Positions 63,131 to 64,000 of a stretch of DNA of 64,000 bases are shown here, piece by piece (position 1 is the stretch's first letter; each line of letters opens with the position of its first letter). A program made the position numbers and the translations under genes. The notes under the pieces are model-generated. The model was given only the letters and a program-made list of their open reading frames with translations. It searched no databases and was not told where the DNA came from. The DNA is from Capronia americana. Its lineage: Eukaryota > Ascomycota > Eurotiomycetes > Chaetothyriales > Herpotrichiellaceae. The DNA lies in assembly GCA_016110215.1 (NCBI GenBank), contig JADWQD010000024.1, forward strand, positions 94,673 to 158,672. The letters run 5' to 3'.

Positions 63131-64000
63131 CCCGCGAAACCGCTTGCGCATATCGACCAGCCCGCGACGGCACTCGCGGAACCCGATCTTCAGCTGTTGG
63201 CACTGCTGATACTCATGCACCGTGATAAACCCCTTCGACCTGCCTTAATGTTTCAATTCGCTCACCTATTTAGTCGATCATTTAGGAGGACACAGATAAT
63301 CGAATAAAAGGAAACTGTCATGAGCGCCTTCCCCCTCCTCCTGTCCCTCTCTTTCTGTGTGTGTATGTGTGAGAGGGTCTGGAATGAGTGGCTAGGGGCA
63401 GTTTCGTTCTCAACAACACAGAACATGTCCGGTGCACAGTGTACGAGTGCTGTACTGACATTAAAGTACCGCCGTGCGAAGCTGAATCAGAGAAAGAAAC
63501 GAGCAGACCGTGAGAGAACTACAAGTGTCCGTCGCGACTCCTCCGAAACGCAAGATCCAGACTGTGCACTTGTAAGCCGACCACGGTACACAACTCTTGC
63601 TTCGCCTTGGAACAATGAAACAAGCCCAGAGGTTAGAACTCTCTGCTCAAGGCATAGTTTGAAACATTAGGTTAAAGGACTCTTGTCTGGGTCCAATGGC
63701 GTCAAGCTGTGGTGAAGAAGGGGTTCTTGCGGTCCAAACAGGCGGCGGGTGAGAATGCCAACAGCGTGTCGACGAACAACGTGGATACGGAGAACCATGT
63801 CGAAGGACGCAAACCGCGGAAGATCGCCATCACCCTCTCGAATGTAACGAATAAGTCTGAAGAGGCGGCGACGACGAGAGCGGACACGAAGCTGCGGAGT
63901 CATCAACAGCCAGTGACGACCAAGGAGTAGAGGATATAAATATCGATCACGAAAAGTGCAGAATTTGAAGTGGTGCAAAATAACAGCTCATTAATGTATC
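63131..64000. other. unassigned; satellite remnant at end
   Basis: Open frames (63320-63670 plus; 63709-63930 plus, Lys/Asn/Ser-rich with no ATG) are unassigned. 63945-64000 repeats ATATCGATCACGAAAAGTGC (also at 57379) and GTGGTGCAAAATAACA (also at 45212). Confidence 0.4.

Overview
This is eukaryotic nuclear DNA, most likely from a filamentous ascomycete (Pezizomycotina; a eurotiomycete is possible but unproven). The reasons are short introns of 49-120 nt with GTA/GTR donors and CTAAC or CTGAC branch sites, fungal-type families (F-box, APH-like kinase, DUF3435 tyrosine recombinase, Ty3/Gypsy, pogo/Fot1-type transposase) and CT-rich promoters. I saw no tRNA, rRNA or CRISPR. This is an accessory, repeat-dominated region. 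About six genes look intact or nearly so: a small two-exon gene (19313-19783), an APH-like kinase (20420-21496), a Gln/Pro-repeat protein (29795-31170), an F-box protein (32382-34181), a repeat-rich protein with a PD-(D/E)XK-like domain (39431-40927) and a second F-box protein (59484-61364). They do not form a recognisable pathway.

Layout. 0-12 kb: tandem-repeat blocks, DUF3435 recombinase relics and short gene fragments. 12-15 kb: a decayed Ty3/Gypsy element on the minus strand. 15-22 kb: the least rearranged part, with an FHA-kinase gene cut off at its ATP loop, a gene broken by two TAG codons, and the APH gene. 22-29 kb: mostly unrecognised decayed sequence. 29-41 kb: three intact genes separated by minisatellites. 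41-47 kb: gene fragments. 47-49.8 kb: two decayed, intronless, convergent genes of unknown family, possibly viral. 49.8-54 kb: a Gypsy fragment and a pogo-like transposase. 54-64 kb: more fragments, one intact F-box gene, then a patchwork of dynein, transketolase and FAD-monooxygenase pieces.

Two features stand out. First, short pieces of many ordinary genes (kinase, FIS1, listerin, CLU1, dynein, transketolase, GT90, amino-acid permease, MFS, racemase and others) lie scattered, each a few dozen codons long and usually frameshifted. Second, a dispersed GAGTGGTGC-type satellite lies at or next to many of the fragment edges. I infer a rearrangement or capture zone in which this satellite marks junctions. 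All assignments come from reading translated sequence by eye; no database search was run.
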